NCBI GenBank assembly: GCA_027532825.1
Contig: JAPZTL010000003.1
Location: forward strand, 58,365 to 122,364
Source of the DNA: Silanimonas sp021297925
GTDB taxonomy: Bacteria; Pseudomonadota; Gammaproteobacteria; Xanthomonadales; Xanthomonadaceae
Reading direction: 5' to 3'
DNA: 64,000 nucleotides
The position numbers and the translations under genes are program-made. Shown here one piece after another: positions 47,131-55,783 of this stretch; the stretch's first letter is position 1; each line of letters opens with the position of its first letter. The notes under the pieces were generated by a model, which saw nothing but the letters and a program-made list of their open reading frames with translations, made no database searches and was not told where the DNA came from.

Positions 47131-47757
47131 TCAGGCCGGATGCGCGTCGGCGCGCACGGGCGGCGGCAGATCCAGCCATTCGGTCACCCTCCCGCGCGCC
47201 TCCTCCACGCCGAGCCGGCCCGGCGCCGAGAACAGCTGCAACGAGGCCTTCGCGCCCAGGTCGCGGCGGACTTCCGCGAGCACCTTGGCCTGGGCACCAC
47301 GGGCCAGCTTGTCGGCCTTGGTCAGCAGGACATGGCACGGCAGGCCGCGCACGAAGGCGTAATCCAGCATCTGCCGGTCGAAGTCCTTGAGCGGATGGCG
47401 GCAGTCCATGACGACGACGAGGCCTGCGAGGCACTGCCGGGTCTGGAAGTAGCCATCGATGAAGGCCTGCCAGTGCGCGCGCAGCGTGATCGGCACCTCG
47501 GCATACCCGTAGCCCGGCAGGTCGACGAGATGGCGCTCGGGTGCCACCTCGAAGTACACGAGCTGCTGCGTGCGTCCCGGGGTCTTCGACGTCCGCGCCA
47601 GACCGTTCCTTTGGCAGAGGGCATTCAGGGCGCTGGACTTGCCGGCATTGGAGCGCCCGGCGAACGCCACCTCCCGCCCCGCGTCCGGGGGCAGTTGCTG
47701 GGGCGTGTGGGCCGCGCAGCGGTAGGCGGCGGCCTGCAGGCGGTTGGTGGCGGCCAT
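47131..47757 (-). CDS. engB: Ribosome biogenesis GTPase EngB/YihA
   Basis: A 208-residue GTPase required for large-subunit assembly. G1 is GRSNAGKSS (34-42), G2 in TSKTPGRTQ, G3 DLPGYGYAEV, G4 LTKADKL and G5 FSAPG. The ATG at 47757 gives a normal short N-terminus; longer frames run through the divergent promoter. It is divergent from the cytochrome c4 gene with 183 bases between, the arrangement seen in other gammaproteobacteria. Confidence 0.96.
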   Translation of the reverse strand: MAATNRLQAAAYRCAAHTPQQLPPDAGREVAFAGRSNAGKSSALNALCQRNGLARTSKTPGRTQQLVYFEVAPERHLVDLPGYGYAEVPITLRAHWQAFIDGYFQTRQCLAGLVVVMDCRHPLKDFDRQMLDYAFVRGLPCHVLLTKADKLARGAQAKVLAEVRRDLGAKASLQLFSAPGRLGVEEARGRVTEWLDLPPPVRADAHPA

Positions 47758-47831
47758 CGTGGGTCCTTGGGCGGGGGCGCCAGCTTGGGGCCTCGGAAGG
47801 CTGGCGTGAAGCCCGGGGACGATGGACTTCG

Positions 47832-47861
47832 TTGACCGTGCCAAGGCCCGACGGGGATAAT
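47832..47861 (+). promoter_or_regulatory. Sigma-70-like promoter of cytochrome c4 gene
   Basis: TTGACC, 18 bases, GATAAT, ending 79 bases before the ATG of the cytochrome gene. Both boxes are near consensus and stand out in the G+C-rich divergent region. It predicts a leader of about 70 bases. Confidence 0.6.
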
Positions 47862-47940
47862 CCGACGTCCGGGGTGGCCATCGGCCCGACCCCGCCCGCC
47901 GTTCCTGTCCGCTGCAAGCCTGTTTCCCCGGAGTGTCCGC

Positions 47941-48750
47941 ATGTCGCTGAAGCGCATCCTCGCGGTTGGTGCCACCCTCGCCTTGGCCGGTGTCGCGATC
48001 GCCCAGACGGCCCCCGCGCCGGCCGCTCCGGCTTCGACGCCCGCCGCGCCCGCCGCCGAAGTGACGGCGACCCCCGAAGCCGCGCCGACGGTCGTCGCGG
48101 CGCTGCCGGACGACGGTCCGGCCACGCCGGGCGACGCCCAGCGGGGCGAGGCCAAGGCCGCGGCCTGCGCCGCCTGCCACGGTGCCGACGGCAACGCCGC
48201 CGACCCGCAGTACCCGAACATCGCCGGCCAGCACGAGCACTACATCGCCCGCCAGCTCGCCCTTTACAAGAGCGGCGAGCGCGACAACGCGATCATGCTC
48301 GGCTTCGCCGCCACGCTGTCCTCGCAGGACATGCGCGACATCGGCGCCTACTTCGCCAAGCAGCGCCCGACCCCGGGCATCGCCGACGAGACTCTGATCG
48401 CCGAAGGCCCGAACGCCGGCCGCAAGTTCTACGAAGTCGGCGAGGCGCTCTACCGCTCGGGCGACCCCTCCCGCGGCATTCCGTCGTGCGCGGCCTGCCA
48501 TGGCCCGGCCGGTGCGGGTGTCCCCGGCCCGAGCTGGCCGGCGCTGCGCGCCCAGCATGCGCAATACACCGCCGTGCAGCTGCGTGCCTTTCGCGATGGC
48601 GCGGTCTGGGGCAAGGACGCCAACGCGAACGCGATCATGGCGGCCGTGGCCCGCAACCTGACCGACGAGGAGATCGACTCGCTGGCCAGCTACCTGCGGG
48701 GCCTGCACGACGTGCGCGACGCCGCTCCCGCCGCCACCGCTGCGCGCTGA
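47941..48750 (+). CDS. Di-haem cytochrome c4-type protein
   Basis: A 269-residue periplasmic cytochrome. A signal peptide (about 1-22, ending AIA-Q) is followed by an Ala/Pro-rich linker and two c-type domains with CAACH haem sites at 76-80 and 183-187. The spacing blocks PNIAGQHEHYIARQLALYKSGER and WPALRAQHAQYTAVQLRAF are the duplicated c4 elements. C4 cytochromes pass electrons to terminal oxidases. It is followed by dsbA after two hairpins. The long linker ahead of the first haem is a small peculiarity. Confidence 0.93.
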   Translation: MSLKRILAVGATLALAGVAIAQTAPAPAAPASTPAAPAAEVTATPEAAPTVVAALPDDGPATPGDAQRGEAKAAACAACHGADGNAADPQYPNIAGQHEHYIARQLALYKSGERDNAIMLGFAATLSSQDMRDIGAYFAKQRPTPGIADETLIAEGPNAGRKFYEVGEALYRSGDPSRGIPSCAACHGPAGAGVPGPSWPALRAQHAQYTAVQLRAFRDGAVWGKDANANAIMAAVARNLTDEEIDSLASYLRGLHDVRDAAPAATAAR

Positions 48751-48753
48751 TCC

Positions 48754-48774
48754 CGGGCGGGAACTTCCCGCCCG
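48754..48774 (+). terminator. Hairpin 1 after cytochrome c4
   Basis: CGGGCGGGAA, one base, TTCCCGCCCG: a perfect 10-bp inverted repeat starting three bases after the cytochrome stop. There is no T-tract. A second perfect hairpin follows at 48791. Confidence 0.55.
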
Positions 48775-48790
48775 TCCGTCGATCCATCCC

Positions 48791-48816
48791 GGAAGCCGGC
48801 TCCCTCGCCGGCTTCC
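48791..48816 (+). terminator. Hairpin 2 between cytochrome c4 and dsbA
   Basis: GGAAGCCGGC, six bases, GCCGGCTTCC: a perfect 10-bp stem, followed by GCCTTTCC. It lies 30 bases before the dsbA start, so it could act as terminator, as mRNA 3-prime stabiliser for the cytochrome, or lower read-through into dsbA. Confidence 0.55.
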
Positions 48817-48846
48817 GCCTTTCCAAGGCCGCCCTCGAGGACCCCG

Positions 48847-49536
48847 ATGCTCCGCTCGCTGACCCTGCTCGCCGCCCTCGTCCTGCCCGCGCTCGCCGCG
48901 GCCCAGGCCCCTGCTCCAGCCCCGCGCCCGGGCACCGACTACCAGATCATCTCGCCGGCCCAGCCGCCGTTCGGCGCCCCCGGCAAGATCGAGGTCGCCG
49001 AGATCTTCAGTTATCACTGCCCGGCCTGCGCCGGCTTCCACCCGGTCTTCGCCCGCTGGAAAGCGCAGCAGCGCCCCGACGTGCGCGTGACCTACGTGCA
49101 TGCCGCCTTCGGTGGCGCCATCGACAACCTCGCGCGCGGCTTCTACGCCGCCGAGGCCCTCGGCGCGACCGAGCGCACGCACGACGGCATGTTCAAGGCC
49201 TTCCACATCGAGCGGAAGATCAAGACCGGCTCGATCGAAGAAGTCGCCGACGCCTATGCCGGCCTCGGCCTGAACCGCCAGCAGGTGCTCGACACCATGA
49301 ACAGCTTCGGCGTCACGTCCCGGGTCAACCGCACCAAGCAGTTCACGCAGCGGACCGGCGCCGCCGGCACACCCACCATCATCGTCAACGGCAAGTACCG
49401 GGTGATGCTGACACCGGAAGGCGGCTTCGAGGGCATGGTGCGGACGCTCGACCACGTGGTGGCGATGGAGCGTGCCGCGGCGTCGGCCCGTCCGGCCGCC
49501 ACGGCGCCGGCCGCGAAGCCCGCCCCGGCCCGCTGA
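48847..49536 (+). CDS. dsbA: Thiol:disulfide interchange protein DsbA
   Basis: A 229-residue periplasmic oxidase with a signal peptide (about 1-19, ending AAA-Q), thioredoxin fold, active site CPAC at 58-61 in FSYHCPACAGF and the cis-Pro loop GTPTIIVNGKY. CPAC instead of the E. coli CPHC may lower the oxidising power. The Ala/Pro-rich C-terminus has no known role. Placement after cytochrome c4 is a common gammaproteobacterial order. Confidence 0.93.
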   Translation: MLRSLTLLAALVLPALAAAQAPAPAPRPGTDYQIISPAQPPFGAPGKIEVAEIFSYHCPACAGFHPVFARWKAQQRPDVRVTYVHAAFGGAIDNLARGFYAAEALGATERTHDGMFKAFHIERKIKTGSIEEVADAYAGLGLNRQQVLDTMNSFGVTSRVNRTKQFTQRTGAAGTPTIIVNGKYRVMLTPEGGFEGMVRTLDHVVAMERAAASARPAATAPAAKPAPAR

Positions 49537-49561
49537 GCCGACGCCACCCGTCGCACCCGAT

Positions 49562-49585
49562 CGAGGCCGCCGCGAGGCGGCCTCG
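49562..49585 (+). terminator. Hairpin after dsbA
   Basis: CGAGGCCGCC, loop GCGA, GGCGGCCTCG: a perfect 10-bp stem with a stable GNRA tetraloop, 25 bases after the dsbA stop. It is followed by TGCATTCC rather than a T-run. Confidence 0.6.
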
Positions 49586-49633
49586 TGCATTCCGGACCCT
49601 GCCCATGCCGCGTCCGCCGGGAGACACTAGGCC

Positions 49634-50368
49634 ATGGCCACGCCACTGCGCCTGCTGAGCGCCAACATCCAGGCCGGGCACAGCACCCGGGCCTACCGCG
49701 ACTACCTGGTGCGCGGCTGGGGCCACCTGCTGCCCAACGGCAAGCAGCGCAACCTCGACGCTTTGGCCGATCTCGCCCGCGGCTTCGACATCGTCGGCCT
49801 GCAGGAGAGCGACCCCGGCAGCCTGCGCTCCGGCTTCCGGAACCAGACCCGCGACCTGGCCGAACGCGGCGGCTTCCCCTACTGGAGCCACCAGCCGAAC
49901 CGCAGCGTCGCCGGGATCGCCGGCAGCGCGAACGGCCTGCTCGCGCGCCGGCCGCCCCGGCAGGTGCTCGACTACCCGCTGCCCGGCCGCATTGCCGGGC
50001 GCGGCGTCATGCTCGCGCGATTCGACGACGGCGACGCGGCCTGGACCCTCGCCGTGACCCACCTGTCCCTGGGCGTGCCATCGCGACGCCGCCAGCTCGA
50101 CTTCCTCGGGGAACTGCTGGCCGACCACCCCCGCGCCGTGCTGATGGGCGACTTCAACTGCCCGGCGGACGCCCCCGAGCTCGCCAATCTTTACCGACGG
50201 ACGGCGCTGATGCCGCCCCCCGAGCGGATCGCGACGTTCCCGAGCTGGGCCCCGGCGCGCTCGCTCGACCACGTGTTGACCGCCGGCTTCGAAATCACCG
50301 AGTACCGCACGGCGCCGGCGGCGGCCTCCGATCACCTCGCCGTGGCCGTGACGCTGGTGCCGCGCTGA
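49634..50368 (+). CDS. Endonuclease/exonuclease/phosphatase family protein
   Basis: A 244-residue EEP-fold hydrolase: LRLLSANIQAG with the conserved Asn, DIVGLQESDPG with the metal-binding Glu, TLAVTHLSLG with the His, LMGDFNCPADAPEL and ASDHLAVAV at the end supply the usual metal and catalytic residues. There is no signal peptide. The family includes nucleases and lipid phosphatases; the substrate is unknown. It follows the engB/c4/dsbA group in several related genomes as I recall. Confidence 0.9.
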   Translation: MATPLRLLSANIQAGHSTRAYRDYLVRGWGHLLPNGKQRNLDALADLARGFDIVGLQESDPGSLRSGFRNQTRDLAERGGFPYWSHQPNRSVAGIAGSANGLLARRPPRQVLDYPLPGRIAGRGVMLARFDDGDAAWTLAVTHLSLGVPSRRRQLDFLGELLADHPRAVLMGDFNCPADAPELANLYRRTALMPPPERIATFPSWAPARSLDHVLTAGFEITEYRTAPAAASDHLAVAVTLVPR

Positions 50369-50377
50369 ACGCCGCGC

Positions 50378-51190
50378 TCAGGGGCGAAGCAGGGCCACGC
50401 CGACCAGCGCCAACGCCAGCGCGAACACGCGTGACAAGGCGACCCCGCTGAGCCGATGCGCCAGTGCCACGCCATGCGGCGCGGCGACCCATGCGCCCGC
50501 GCCGATGCCGATCGCCGCCGGCACGTGCACGAAACCGACGCAGGCCGACGGAAGCGCGACGAGCTCGCCGGCCGGCGGGCCGAACGCGTAGCCGACGGCA
50601 CTGGCAAGCGCGATGAGCACCCCGCAAGCGGAAGACGTCCCCACGGCCCGAACGGTCGCCACGCCCCGCGACACGAGCAAGGGCACGGTCAGGCTGCCGC
50701 CACCGATACCGACCACCGCCGACACGGCACCGATGAGCGTCCCGGCGCCCGCCAGCCACGGGCCGCGTGGGACCGCCGCGTCCGGACCGGTCACCGCACG
50801 CCCCGTCGGCCAGGCCATTCGCAACGCCATGGCGAGGCAGAACCCGCCGACCATCGTCTTCAGGATCACTCCATCGATGCCGACAGCCCAGCGACTGGCG
50901 ACGGCGCCACCGAGGACGAGCCCCGGCGCTAGCCAAGCGACCGAAGGCCAGAGCAGGCTGCCTCGCCGCCAATGGGCATTCGCGGAGGCCGTCGCCGTCA
51001 CGATGATCGACGCGAGCGAGGTCGCCAGCGCCACGTGGACGACGGCGTCCGCCGGAATGCCGAACCGCGGGAGCAGCGCGATCAGGGCAGCCACCAGGAC
51101 GATGCCGCCGCCGATGCCGAGCAGGCCGGCCAGCACGCCGGCGACGACGCCGAGCAGCGGGAACCAAAGCCACGTGATCTCAAGGCCCAT
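50378..51190 (-). CDS. TauE/SafE-family membrane exporter
   Basis: A 270-residue protein with about eight helices and the two repeats of the TauE/SafE family (GVVAGVLAGLLGIGGGIVLVAALIALL at the start and GAVSAVVGIGGGSLTVPLLVSRGV in the middle). Members export sulfite, sulfoacetate or similar anions. No sulfur gene is adjacent. It diverges from slt with 26 bases between. Confidence 0.9.
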   Translation of the reverse strand: MGLEITWLWFPLLGVVAGVLAGLLGIGGGIVLVAALIALLPRFGIPADAVVHVALATSLASIIVTATASANAHWRRGSLLWPSVAWLAPGLVLGGAVASRWAVGIDGVILKTMVGGFCLAMALRMAWPTGRAVTGPDAAVPRGPWLAGAGTLIGAVSAVVGIGGGSLTVPLLVSRGVATVRAVGTSSACGVLIALASAVGYAFGPPAGELVALPSACVGFVHVPAAIGIGAGAWVAAPHGVALAHRLSGVALSRVFALALALVGVALLRP

Positions 51191-51216
51191 GCGGGGCCTC
51201 CGCTACACTGGCGACC

Positions 51217-53196
51217 ATGCGCTTCCGTCTCCCCGGCGTCATCGCCGCCGTCTCCGTCCTCGCCATTCTTGCGGGCCCAGCCGCCCGCGGCGAGTCCCTC
51301 GCCTCGCAGCGCGACGCCGTCGCCGCCGCGCTCTCCGCGGCCGATCGCGGCCGACTCGATCTCGCCACCGCCGCCCGACTGCAGGACCACCCGCTGGGCG
51401 GCTGGCTGGAAGTGCTGGCGCTCGAGCGCGACCTCGACGCGCTCGATGCCCGCGAGCTCGACGCGGTGCTGCGACGCCTCGGCGACCAGCCCGCCGCCAG
51501 CCGCCTGCGGACCGCCTGGCTGCGGCGCGCTGCGGCGCGCGGCCGCTGGACGGACGTGCTGGCGGCATGGCGCGACAGCCGCGACGTCGGCCTGCAATGC
51601 CTCCGCCTGCAGGCCCTTCTGGCGACGGGCCGGACGGACGAGGAATGGACCTCCCGCGCCAGCTCGCTGTGGCTCAGCGCGCAGTCCCAGCCCGAGGCCT
51701 GCGACCCGGTGTTCACGGCCTTGGCGGATCGCGGTGCGCTCACGCCGGCGCTCCGCTGGCAACGGATCGAGCTCGCGGCCCGCGCGGGCAATGCGGCCCT
51801 CGTGCGCGGCGCGGCGCGCGCGCTTCCGCCCGCCGACCAGGTGCTGGCCAACGCCTTCGCCGTGTTCCTCGACGCCCCCAGTGCGCGCGCCCTCGAGTGG
51901 CCGCGCGACGAGCGCGCCCGGGCCGTGGCCGAATCCGGGCTGGTGCGCCTTGCCCGTCGCGATCCGGACGCCGCGGAGCGTCTGCTGGGCACGCTCGCGC
52001 CCCTGCTCCCCGCGACGGATCCGGGCCATGGCCGCGTCCGCGCGGCGATCGCGCTGTGGACAGTCGCCTCGTACGGCCCGTCCTCCAGCCGTCGCCTCGC
52101 CGCGGTGCCGCCGGCCGCCTTCGACGAGGCCCTGCACGGCTGGGCCGTCCGCGAACCGCTGTCGCGCGGCGATCGCGCCGGCGCGCTGAAGGCCATCGAA
52201 GCCATGCCTGCCGCGCTGCGCTCCAACGCACAGTGGCAGTACTTCGAGGGCCGCCTGCGCGAGGACCTCGGCGACGCGGCCGCCGCCGCCCCCCTGTTCG
52301 CCGCCGCGGCGCGCAGCCCGACCTTCCACGGGTTCCTCTCCGCCGATCGTGCCGGCGTGTCCTACGCCCTGTGCCCCCGGGAACCCTCGGACGACCGCAC
52401 CCTCGTCCGCGAAGTCCGCCGGACGCCGGCCCTCGTGCGTGCGATCGAGCTGTTCCGGCTCGGCCGGCCCGACTGGGCGGCGCTGGAGTGGCAGGCCGCC
52501 GTCGAAGGCATGGACGACGCCCGGCGCTACGTCGCCATTCGCGAGGCGCAGAAGGCCCACTGGTACGACCGTGCGCTGTTCGGGCTGCCGGCGACGGACG
52601 AGGCCCTGCAGTACTACACGCTGCGATTCCCCTTGCACCACGCCGCCACGCTGCGGCGCGAGGCCCATCGCCACGGCCTCGAACCCGCCCTGGTCGCGGG
52701 CCTGACCCGTGCCGAGAGCGCCTTCATGCCGCGTGCCCGGTCAAGCGCCGATGCGCGCGGGCTGATGCAGCTGCTGCCCACCACCGCGCAGGCCGTCGCC
52801 CGCCGGCTCGACCTGCCCTGGGGCGGCGCCGAAAGCCTGTACCGACCGGAGACCAACATCATCCTCGGCACCGCCTACCTCGCCCAGCGCATCGGCGACA
52901 ACGGCGGCATGGCCTACCGTGCGATCGCCGCCTACAACGCCGGCCAGGGCGCGGTCGCTCGCTGGGTCGCGGCCCGCCCCGACCTGCCGGCCGACTACTG
53001 GATCGAGACCATCCCGTTCCGCGAGACGCGCGAGTACGTGCCGCGCGTGCTGGCCTTCAGCGTCCTGTACGACTGGCGCCTCGACGGCGCGACGCGCGCG
53101 CTCACCGACCGCCTTGAGGGTCGCCCCCAGCGCGTGGCCCGCGTCTTCTCCTGCCCGGCGCCGGCCACCGCCGTCGCCTCCATCCCCGCCCCCTGA
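51217..53196 (+). CDS. slt: Soluble lytic murein transglycosylase
   Basis: A 659-residue periplasmic enzyme cleaving the glycan strands of peptidoglycan. A signal peptide (about 1-24) is followed by a long helical superhelix (U-domain, about 30-460) and a C-terminal SLT domain with catalytic E500 in LTRAESAFMPRARSSADARGLMQLLPTTA, then YRPETNIILGTAYLAQRI, YNAGQGAVARWV and FRETREYVPRVL. Full length for Slt70-type enzymes. It is followed by the NDUFA9-like gene after 11 bases. Confidence 0.94.
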   Translation: MRFRLPGVIAAVSVLAILAGPAARGESLASQRDAVAAALSAADRGRLDLATAARLQDHPLGGWLEVLALERDLDALDARELDAVLRRLGDQPAASRLRTAWLRRAAARGRWTDVLAAWRDSRDVGLQCLRLQALLATGRTDEEWTSRASSLWLSAQSQPEACDPVFTALADRGALTPALRWQRIELAARAGNAALVRGAARALPPADQVLANAFAVFLDAPSARALEWPRDERARAVAESGLVRLARRDPDAAERLLGTLAPLLPATDPGHGRVRAAIALWTVASYGPSSSRRLAAVPPAAFDEALHGWAVREPLSRGDRAGALKAIEAMPAALRSNAQWQYFEGRLREDLGDAAAAAPLFAAAARSPTFHGFLSADRAGVSYALCPREPSDDRTLVREVRRTPALVRAIELFRLGRPDWAALEWQAAVEGMDDARRYVAIREAQKAHWYDRALFGLPATDEALQYYTLRFPLHHAATLRREAHRHGLEPALVAGLTRAESAFMPRARSSADARGLMQLLPTTAQAVARRLDLPWGGAESLYRPETNIILGTAYLAQRIGDNGGMAYRAIAAYNAGQGAVARWVAARPDLPADYWIETIPFRETREYVPRVLAFSVLYDWRLDGATRALTDRLEGRPQRVARVFSCPAPATAVASIPAP

Positions 53197-53207
53197 GGTC
53201 CTTGTCC

Positions 53208-54143
53208 ATGAAGATCACCGTCCTTGGAGGCACCGGCTTCGTCGGCCGCGCCCTGCTGGCGCGACTCGCCGCGGAGGGCCACGCCCTCACGGTGCTGTCG
53301 CGCAACCCGCACGCGCACCTCGTGCGCCTGCTGCCGCCAGGCACGCGGGTCGCCACCGGCGACGTCCACGACCCGGCCTTCCTGCGCGCGCACTTCGCCG
53401 GCGCGGACGCGGTCATCAACCTCGTTGGCATCCTCAACGAGACCGGCGACAACGGCCGAGGCTTCCACCGCGCCCATGTCGCCCTGACCAAGCTGGTCAT
53501 CGCCGCCTGCGAGCTCGCGGGCGTCCGCCGCCTGCTGCAGATGAGCTCCCTCAATGCCGGTCGCGGCGCCAGCCACTACCTCAAGTCCCGTGGCGAAGCC
53601 GAATCCGCGGTCCGCGCCAGCGCGCTGGACTGGACGATTTTCCAGCCCTCGGTGATCTTCGGCCCCGGCGACGGTTTCTTCTGCCGCTTCGCGGCGCTGC
53701 TGGCGATCGCCCCGGTGATGCCGCTGGCCCGGGCCGGGACGCGCTTCGCCCCGGTCTTCCTCGGCGACGTCGTCGAGGCCTTCCGCCGGGCGCTGCACGA
53801 CCCGCGCACCATCGGCCAGACCTACGAGCTCTACGGGCCGGACGTCCACACGCTGGGCGAACTGGTGGCGATGACGGCCCGTCAGCGCGGCCTCAAGCGC
53901 CTCATGGTGCCGCTGCCCGACGTGCTCGGCCGCCTGCAGGGCCTGGTGTTCGACCTCGTGCCGGGCAAGCCCTTCTCGTCGGACAACTTCCGCTCGCTGC
54001 TCACCGATTCGGTCGGCGCGGTCGACGGCCTGCACCGCCTCGGCATCGTGCCGACGCGCATCGGCCAGCAGCTGCCGGCGATCCTCGGCTCGCCCGACGT
54101 GAAGCAGCCGCGCTATGACCGCTACCGTCGCGCCGCCCGCTGA
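53208..54143 (+). CDS. Complex I NDUFA9-type NAD(P)-binding protein
   Basis: A 311-residue atypical SDR. It starts KITVLGGTGFVGRALLARL (dinucleotide-binding GxxGxxG) and has INLVGILNE and SGRDWTIFQPSVIFGPGD-like elements of the NDUFA9 subfamily. Bacterial members are linked to complex I or quinone metabolism, without firm proof. The ATG at 53208 follows GAGG at a usable distance; a TTG six bases upstream is less likely. Its last 29 bases overlap the cca start. Confidence 0.9.
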   Translation: MKITVLGGTGFVGRALLARLAAEGHALTVLSRNPHAHLVRLLPPGTRVATGDVHDPAFLRAHFAGADAVINLVGILNETGDNGRGFHRAHVALTKLVIAACELAGVRRLLQMSSLNAGRGASHYLKSRGEAESAVRASALDWTIFQPSVIFGPGDGFFCRFAALLAIAPVMPLARAGTRFAPVFLGDVVEAFRRALHDPRTIGQTYELYGPDVHTLGELVAMTARQRGLKRLMVPLPDVLGRLQGLVFDLVPGKPFSSDNFRSLLTDSVGAVDGLHRLGIVPTRIGQQLPAILGSPDVKQPRYDRYRRAAR

Positions 54144-55407
54144 GGCCCGCGTCTACCTGGTGGGTGGCGCGGTCCGCGACACCCTCCTCGGCCGGCCGCC
54201 GGGCGACCGCGACTGGGTCGTGGTCGGCACCGACGCCGGCGCCATGGCGGCCGCCGGCTTCCGCGCGGTGGGTGCCGATTTCCCTGTGTTCCTGCATCCC
54301 AACACCGGCGAGGAGTACGCGCTGGCGCGCACCGAGCGCAAACAGGGCCGAGGCTACCGCGGCTTCGTGGTGCGGGCCGATCGCGCGGTGACCCTCGAGG
54401 ACGACCTCGCCCGCCGCGACTTCACCATCAACGCCATCGCGCAGGCGGCCAACGGGACGATCATCGATCCGCTGGGCGGCCGCGCCGACCTCGACGCCCG
54501 GGTGCTTCGCCACTGCAGCCCGGCCTTCGCCGAGGACCCGCTGCGCGTGCTGCGCGCGGCCCGCTTCATGGCGAGGTTCGCGTCGCTCGGCTTCACGGTG
54601 CATCCCGACACGCTCGCGCTGATGCGCGGCATGGTCGAGGCCGGCGAACTCGATCACCTCGTGCCGGAGCGCGTGTGGCAGGAACTGCGCCGCGCGCTCG
54701 GCGAGGCGACGCCGTCGGCCTTCCTGCGCACGCTGCGCGACTGCGGCGCACTGGCCGTCGTGCTGCCGGAGGTCAATGCACTGTACGGCGTGCCGCAGCG
54801 GGCCGAATTCCACCCGGAGATCGATACCGGCGACCACGTCGAGAGGGTCGTCGACATGGCGGCGCGCCTCGCGCCCGGCGATGCCACGATCGGCTTCGCC
54901 GCGCTCACCCACGACCTCGGCAAAGCACTCACGCCGGCGCACGTCCTGCCTCGGCACCCCGGCCACGAGCATGCCGGGCTCGCACCGCTGGCCGCGCTCT
55001 GCGACCGGCTGAAGGTGCCGAACGCGGAGCGCCGGCTGGCCGTAGACGCCTGTCGCGAACACCTCAACGTGCACCGCTTCGACGAACTGCGCGACACGAC
55101 GGTGCACGAGCTGCTGGACCGCTGCGGCGCCTTCCGGCAAGGCGACCGGATCGCCGCGCTGGCGCTGGTCTGCGAGGCCGACAAGCGCGGCCGCCTCGGC
55201 CATGCCGACGACGACTACCCGCAGGGCCGCTCTCTGCTCGCCTGCCGCGACGCCGCGCGAGCGGTCCAGGCGCGCGACGTCGCGCGCGAAGGCCTCTCGG
55301 GACCGGCACTCGGCGAGGCGCTGGCGCGGGCGCGGACCATCGCCATCGGCGCGACGCGTCGAGCGCTCAGCGGCGCAGCCTCTCTTCCAGCCACGCCGGC
55401 AGGTTGA
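54115..55407 (+). CDS. cca: Multifunctional CCA tRNA nucleotidyltransferase
   Basis: A 430-residue enzyme adding or repairing the CCA end of tRNAs. The nucleotidyltransferase head has GGAVRDTLLGRPPGDRDWVVVG (about 17-38) with its DxD metal site. DDLARRDFTINAIA and EDPLRVLRAARFMAR follow. An HD domain contains HPEIDTGDHV and LTHDLGKALTP, so it is the long multifunctional type with phosphohydrolase activity. It overlaps the NDUFA9-like gene at the start by 29 bases and the convergent VanZ-like gene at the end by 41. Confidence 0.95.
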   Translation: MTATVAPPAEARVYLVGGAVRDTLLGRPPGDRDWVVVGTDAGAMAAAGFRAVGADFPVFLHPNTGEEYALARTERKQGRGYRGFVVRADRAVTLEDDLARRDFTINAIAQAANGTIIDPLGGRADLDARVLRHCSPAFAEDPLRVLRAARFMARFASLGFTVHPDTLALMRGMVEAGELDHLVPERVWQELRRALGEATPSAFLRTLRDCGALAVVLPEVNALYGVPQRAEFHPEIDTGDHVERVVDMAARLAPGDATIGFAALTHDLGKALTPAHVLPRHPGHEHAGLAPLAALCDRLKVPNAERRLAVDACREHLNVHRFDELRDTTVHELLDRCGAFRQGDRIAALALVCEADKRGRLGHADDDYPQGRSLLACRDAARAVQARDVAREGLSGPALGEALARARTIAIGATRRALSGAASLPATPAG

Positions 55408-55783
55408 GCCGCAGGCCGAGCGCAGTCCCCAGGCCGACGCCGATCGCGTTGGCGAGCATGTCGAGCGCGTCCCGCTGGCGATCGACCGTGAAAGCCCCTT
55501 GCGCCCACTCGATCGCCGCGCCCAGCACCAGAAGCGCCAGCAGCGCGCGCCGCCGAGCCGGGCTCGAGGCGAAGCAGCCCATCGCCCACCACGCCAGGAG
55601 CGCGTAGGCGGCGGCGTGCTGGAGCTTGTCCGCGTGCGGGAACAGGCCCGGGCCCGGCACGGGGGGCGCCAGCGACAGTACGACGCACAGGCCGCCGCCG
55701 ATGGCCCAGACACCGAGCCAGGCGCGGCGCCAGCGGAGCGTCGGCGGGCGGCCCACGCAGGGCGGGGCAGCGGCGCCGCTCAC
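55367..55783 (-). CDS. VanZ-family membrane protein
   Basis: A 138-residue protein with four helices and VanZ-type blocks: PHADKLQHAAAYALLAWWAMG and ERQRDALDMLANAIGVGLG-like (DRQRDALDMLANAIGVGLGTALG). Function unknown in most bacteria. Its stop lies inside the cca 3-prime end on the other strand, and its start overlaps the midA stop by four bases. Confidence 0.88.
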   Translation of the reverse strand: MSGAAAPPCVGRPPTLRWRRAWLGVWAIGGGLCVVLSLAPPVPGPGLFPHADKLQHAAAYALLAWWAMGCFASSPARRRALLALLVLGAAIEWAQGAFTVDRQRDALDMLANAIGVGLGTALGLRLNLPAWLEERLRR

